From: Acidimicrobiia bacterium
Lineage (GTDB): Bacteria > Actinomycetota > Acidimicrobiia > Spongiisociales > UBA5794
Assembly: GCA_030618675.1 (NCBI GenBank)
Contig: JAUXCV010000073.1
Location: 1-7,441, forward strand
DNA length: 7,441 nucleotides
Direction of reading: 5' to 3'
Shown: positions 5,373 to 7,441 of the stretch, in pieces
Position numbering within the stretch: the first letter of the stretch is position 1
Layout of the letters: each line of letters starts with the position of its first letter
Made by a program: the position numbers and the translations under genes
The notes under the pieces: model-generated
Databases searched by the model: none
The model's input: only the letters and a program-made list of their open reading frames with translations
Told to the model about the DNA's origin: nothing

Positions 5373-6409
5373 AAGCCGCCCTCTACTCGCGTTTCCAGGG
5401 TCCACTCACCATCGAAGATCTGCCGGATCCCGCGCCGGAGTCGGACGGCGTGGTGGTGAGCGTCGAAGCGACGGGACTGTGCAGGAGCGACTGGCATGGT
5501 TGGATGGGGCACGATCCGGACATCGTTCTGCCACATGTTCCGGGTCATGAACTGATGGGAGCGATCGTCGCCACCGGTTCAAACGTCGGTCGCTGGCGAG
5601 TCGGAGATCGCGTGACCGTTCCTTTCGTCGCTGGATGCGGGGAATGCGAAACGTGCCGTAGCGGGAACGAGCAGGTTTGCGAGCGGCAGTTCCAACCGGG
5701 ATTCACCGCGTGGGGTTCCTTCGCCGAGTTCGTCGCTCTCCGCTACGCGGATGGGAATCTCGTCGCTGTTCCCGAAGAGACCGCTGCGGTCCCTGCGGCG
5801 ATACTTGGATGTCGCTTCGCAACTGCGTTCCGAGCAGTTGTGGACCAGGGTCGGGTCGGCACCGACGAGTGGGTTGCAGTGCACGGCTGCGGCGGCGTCG
5901 GACTCGCAGCCATCATGATCGCAAGAGCGTACGGAGCGCGGGTGGTAGCGATCGATCCGAACGACGAAGCGAGGGAGCTCGCCCGGTCGCTGGGTGCCAC
6001 GACTCTGGATGCCGATCCCGACCGAGACACGGTCATGACCGCACTGATGGATACGACCGGTGGCGGGCCCCATCTCTCCGTCGATGCGATCGGTAACGCC
6101 GCGGCGGTCGCGCTCTCGATCGAATCATTGCGGCCGCGCGGCCGCCACGTCCAGATCGGGCTCCTCCCCGAGAACCAGACCGCGATCCCGATGGGCACCG
6201 TCATCGCAAGGGAGTTGGAGATTGTCGGCAGTCACGGCATGCAAGCTCGTCGCTACCCCGCGATGATGGAGATGATCCTCGACGGCCGCCTCGAACCGGA
6301 CCGGCTCGTGACGCGCACCATCTCGCTCTCGGAAGTCACCGAGGCGCTTCCCGCAATGGGGACCGTCCGGAAGCCCGGAGTGACCGTTATCGATCGCCTC
6401 GATGGATGA
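5369..6409 (+). CDS. Zinc-dependent alcohol dehydrogenase family protein
   Basis: The product is a cytosolic zinc-containing MDR alcohol dehydrogenase of 346 residues that oxidises an alcohol or reduces an aldehyde with NAD(H). Catalytic zinc ligands are visible as C38 (TGLCRSDWH), H60-E61 (VPGHE) and C148 (LGCRFATA). The structural zinc lobe is C90, C93, C96 and C104, with the classic C-x2-C-x2-C-x7-C spacing in CGECETCRSGNEQVC. The Rossmann motif HGCGGVGLA (172-180) is followed by VVAIDPND, where D196 favours NAD over NADP. All key residues are intact, so the enzyme should be active; the substrate is unknown. I chose ATG at 5369. An in-frame GTG at 5354 would add five residues, and the open frame reaches back to 5222 without family-like sequence. 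The cupin gene follows after 16 bases, suggesting a two-gene operon. Confidence 0.93.
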   Translation: MKAALYSRFQGPLTIEDLPDPAPESDGVVVSVEATGLCRSDWHGWMGHDPDIVLPHVPGHELMGAIVATGSNVGRWRVGDRVTVPFVAGCGECETCRSGNEQVCERQFQPGFTAWGSFAEFVALRYADGNLVAVPEETAAVPAAILGCRFATAFRAVVDQGRVGTDEWVAVHGCGGVGLAAIMIARAYGARVVAIDPNDEARELARSLGATTLDADPDRDTVMTALMDTTGGGPHLSVDAIGNAAAVALSIESLRPRGRHVQIGLLPENQTAIPMGTVIARELEIVGSHGMQARRYPAMMEMILDGRLEPDRLVTRTISLSEVTEALPAMGTVRKPGVTVIDRLDG

Positions 6410-6425
6410 CTGGTAGGATCAGGAC

Positions 6426-6755
6426 ATGACCGAAGAGCCATCCTTCACCGTGCTGGAGAACCTTCTCGACGAGGTTGAGATCCCGGAGAACGGAACCCTG
6501 AGCCGCGTCGTGTTCAACGCCGATGGACTCCGTGTCGTTCTCTTCGCGTTCGATACGGGTGAGCAACTAACCGATCACGCCGCGACCGTGCCGGCCGTCG
6601 TCCAGGTCATCAAGGGTCGCCTCGAGATGACTCTTGGCGGTCAGCAGATGGAGATCCATCCCGGGTCCTGGGTCCATATGGAAGCGCATCTCACGCATGC
6701 GGTCGTCGCCCTCGAGCCGAGCGTCATGATCCTCACACTCCAGCGGAGTACGTGA
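6426..6755 (+). CDS. Small cupin-domain protein with incomplete metal site
   Basis: The product is a single-domain cupin of 109 residues. The first cupin motif is TGEQLTDHAATVPAVVQVIKGRLEMTLGG (44-72) and the second is IHPGSWVHMEAHLTHAVVALE (77-97), with a final strand SVMILTLQ. Of the usual metal ligands (HxH and E in motif 1, H in motif 2), only H51 and H91 are evident. The second histidine is A53, and the glutamate position falls in a VPAVV stretch. It may therefore bind metal weakly, bind a ligand without metal, or be purely structural. The ATG at 6426 has AGGA 7 bases upstream (6415-6418) and follows the dehydrogenase by 16 bases. A role tied to the dehydrogenase substrate is plausible but inferred. 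The fold is well supported; the function is not known. Confidence 0.88.
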   Translation: MTEEPSFTVLENLLDEVEIPENGTLSRVVFNADGLRVVLFAFDTGEQLTDHAATVPAVVQVIKGRLEMTLGGQQMEIHPGSWVHMEAHLTHAVVALEPSVMILTLQRST

Positions 6756-6764
6756 GCCTGCTCA
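6753..6764. terminator. Short inverted repeat over two convergent stop codons
   Basis: TGAGC-CT-GCTCA is a perfect 5-bp dyad containing the cupin TGA (6753-6755) and the complement of the DUF1801 TGA (6762-6764). A further ACTCC-AGC-GGAGT stem (6737-6749) lies just before it in the cupin end. Either could act as a weak terminator or stabilise 3' ends, but there is no T-run and the stems are short. Confidence 0.2.
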
Positions 6765-7211
6765 GTGTGCGGCTCGAGACGCCTCGTACTGTTCGACGAA
6801 GTCATCAACCGGCATTGATCTGATCGAGTCGGCGATGACCTCGATCGCCAGATCATCCGACCTCTTGAATCGGAGGCAGGAGCGGCCCATGTCGAGCTTC
6901 TTGCCCGTCTCGAGGTACTTCGCCTTGAACGCCTCTTCACCACCCTGGACGAACGCCACGTTCGTTAGGTACAGGGCGAGATGACGTTTCTGCGCTGCAA
7001 GAGCGAGGAACATGAGCGGCTTGCTGTTGTAGGTCTCGGGGAAGGTCTCGAGCGGAACCTCATAGGTGATCATCCCCCACCGCATCACCTCAACGTAGCC
7101 ATCCGGCAAGTTCTCGAGAATGAGATCCCGGACGGTTTCGATGTCGCCGCGCCGATCATCAGGAAGATCCTCGAGGTACCGCTCAACCGTTGTAGCGTCG
7201 CTGCTGACCAT
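6762..7211 (-). CDS. DUF1801-family (YdhG-like) protein
   Basis: The product is a 149-residue protein of the DUF1801 family, which has a small alpha/beta fold of uncertain role. Some members have been called iron-chaperone-like, but function is not established. Family features are an N-terminal helix TVERYLEDLPDDRRGDIETV (8-27), LPDGYVEVMRWGMITYEVP (35-53) with the conserved WGM..Y, the central KRHLALYL strand (75-82), and the signature GKKLDMGRSCLRFKRSDDL (103-121). These are followed by a terminal helix. The ATG at 7211 has AGGG 7 bases upstream. Only 6 bases separate its stop from the convergent cupin stop. It lies 38 bases after the end of the TDT transporter gene on the same strand, so it may share that transcript. 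The family call is good; the role is unknown. Confidence 0.88.
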   Translation of the reverse strand: MVSSDATTVERYLEDLPDDRRGDIETVRDLILENLPDGYVEVMRWGMITYEVPLETFPETYNSKPLMFLALAAQKRHLALYLTNVAFVQGGEEAFKAKYLETGKKLDMGRSCLRFKRSDDLAIEVIADSIRSMPVDDFVEQYEASRAAH

Positions 7212-7249
7212 GGCCGGACCCTATCGGTACCTTCTGCGCTGTGGAAGGT

Positions 7250-7441
7250 TCAGTGCGGCGACTCGAAAACCTTGCCGGTCCATATCGCTCTGGCGGTACG
7301 AACCGCGACGGTGAGCCAAGCCGCGAAGAGTGCAACGATCACGCCCACGTAGAACCAGTAGATGCTCTCGAACCCGCTGACCTTCCACGCGACGCCCGTG
7401 GCGACGGCGAGCGAGCCGAGCGGGAACGTGTATGCCCACCA
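7250..7441 (-). CDS. C-terminal part of a TehA/SLAC1-family (TDT) transporter
   Basis: The minus strand encodes 63 residues and a TGA stop at 7250-7252; the rest lies beyond the window. The fragment opens with WWAYTFPLGSLAVATG (1-16), the hallmark of the final helices of the tellurite-resistance/dicarboxylate transporter family (TehA, SLAC1, malate permeases). A last membrane segment follows, YWFYVGVIVALFAAWLTVAV (28-47), and then a short basic cytoplasmic tail, RTARAIWTGKVFESPH. Full members usually have about 300-380 residues and ten helices and conduct anions or dicarboxylates. The substrate here cannot be told. The gene is upstream of the DUF1801 gene with a 38-base gap. Confidence 0.85.
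   Translation of the reverse strand, partial: WWAYTFPLGSLAVATGVAWKVSGFESIYWFYVGVIVALFAAWLTVAVRTARAIWTGKVFESPH

Noticed and set aside
5187..5405. Long N-terminal extension of the MFS frame to 5405
   Set aside because: The extra residues are charged, arginine-rich and unlike the family, and would overlap the divergent dehydrogenase start and promoter region.
1..7441. A single purine-catabolism, defence or mobile system spanning the window
   Set aside because: No xanthine dehydrogenase, uricase, integrase, transposase, nuclease or toxin-antitoxin pair is visible, and the gene set reads as unrelated small transcription units.

Overview
The window looks like an ordinary chromosomal stretch of a high-GC bacterium. 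An F420-type PPOX-fold reductase, use of GTG as well as ATG starts, AGGAG-like ribosome binding sites and tightly packed genes point to an actinobacterium, perhaps Acidimicrobiia-like. A Chloroflexota origin cannot be excluded from sequence alone. I see no phage, transposon, CRISPR, tRNA or rRNA signal and no gene-free stretch longer than about 180 bases.

Layout. (1) Positions 1-1453, minus strand: a three-gene run in the order HAD-family phosphatase, F420-dependent PPOX-class enzyme (Rv3369 type), MmcQ/YjbR-family protein. The last is cut by the window start. Gaps are 17 and 14 bases, so this is probably one operon. (2) Positions 1577-2926, plus strand, divergent from the operon: an NCS2 purine permease that matches E. 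coli XanQ at every key residue I could check, apart from two substitutions at selectivity positions. An 8-bp GC-rich hairpin sits in its leader. A heptamer tandem repeat lies just after its stop. (3) Positions 3083-4039, plus: a zinc-free medium-chain NADP-dependent oxidoreductase, convergent with (4) a 12-helix MFS transporter on the minus strand at 4065-5186. (5) Positions 5369-6755, plus: a zinc-dependent alcohol dehydrogenase followed after 16 bases by a small cupin with most metal ligands missing. A possible 20-residue leader peptide overlaps the dehydrogenase start as ATGA. (6) Positions 6762-7441, minus: a DUF1801-family protein preceded by the last 63 residues of a TehA/SLAC1-family (TDT) transporter, cut by the window end.

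The genes make sense as small independent units: redox and detoxification enzymes (F420 reductase, two MDR-family dehydrogenases), transporters (xanthine/urate, MFS, TDT anion) and small housekeeping or stress-type proteins (MmcQ, cupin, DUF1801). They do not form one recognisable pathway. I found no convincing undescribed system. The points most worth a second look are the purine permease selectivity residues with its leader hairpin, the heptamer repeat, the possible coupled leader peptide before the alcohol dehydrogenase, and the cupin with an eroded metal site.
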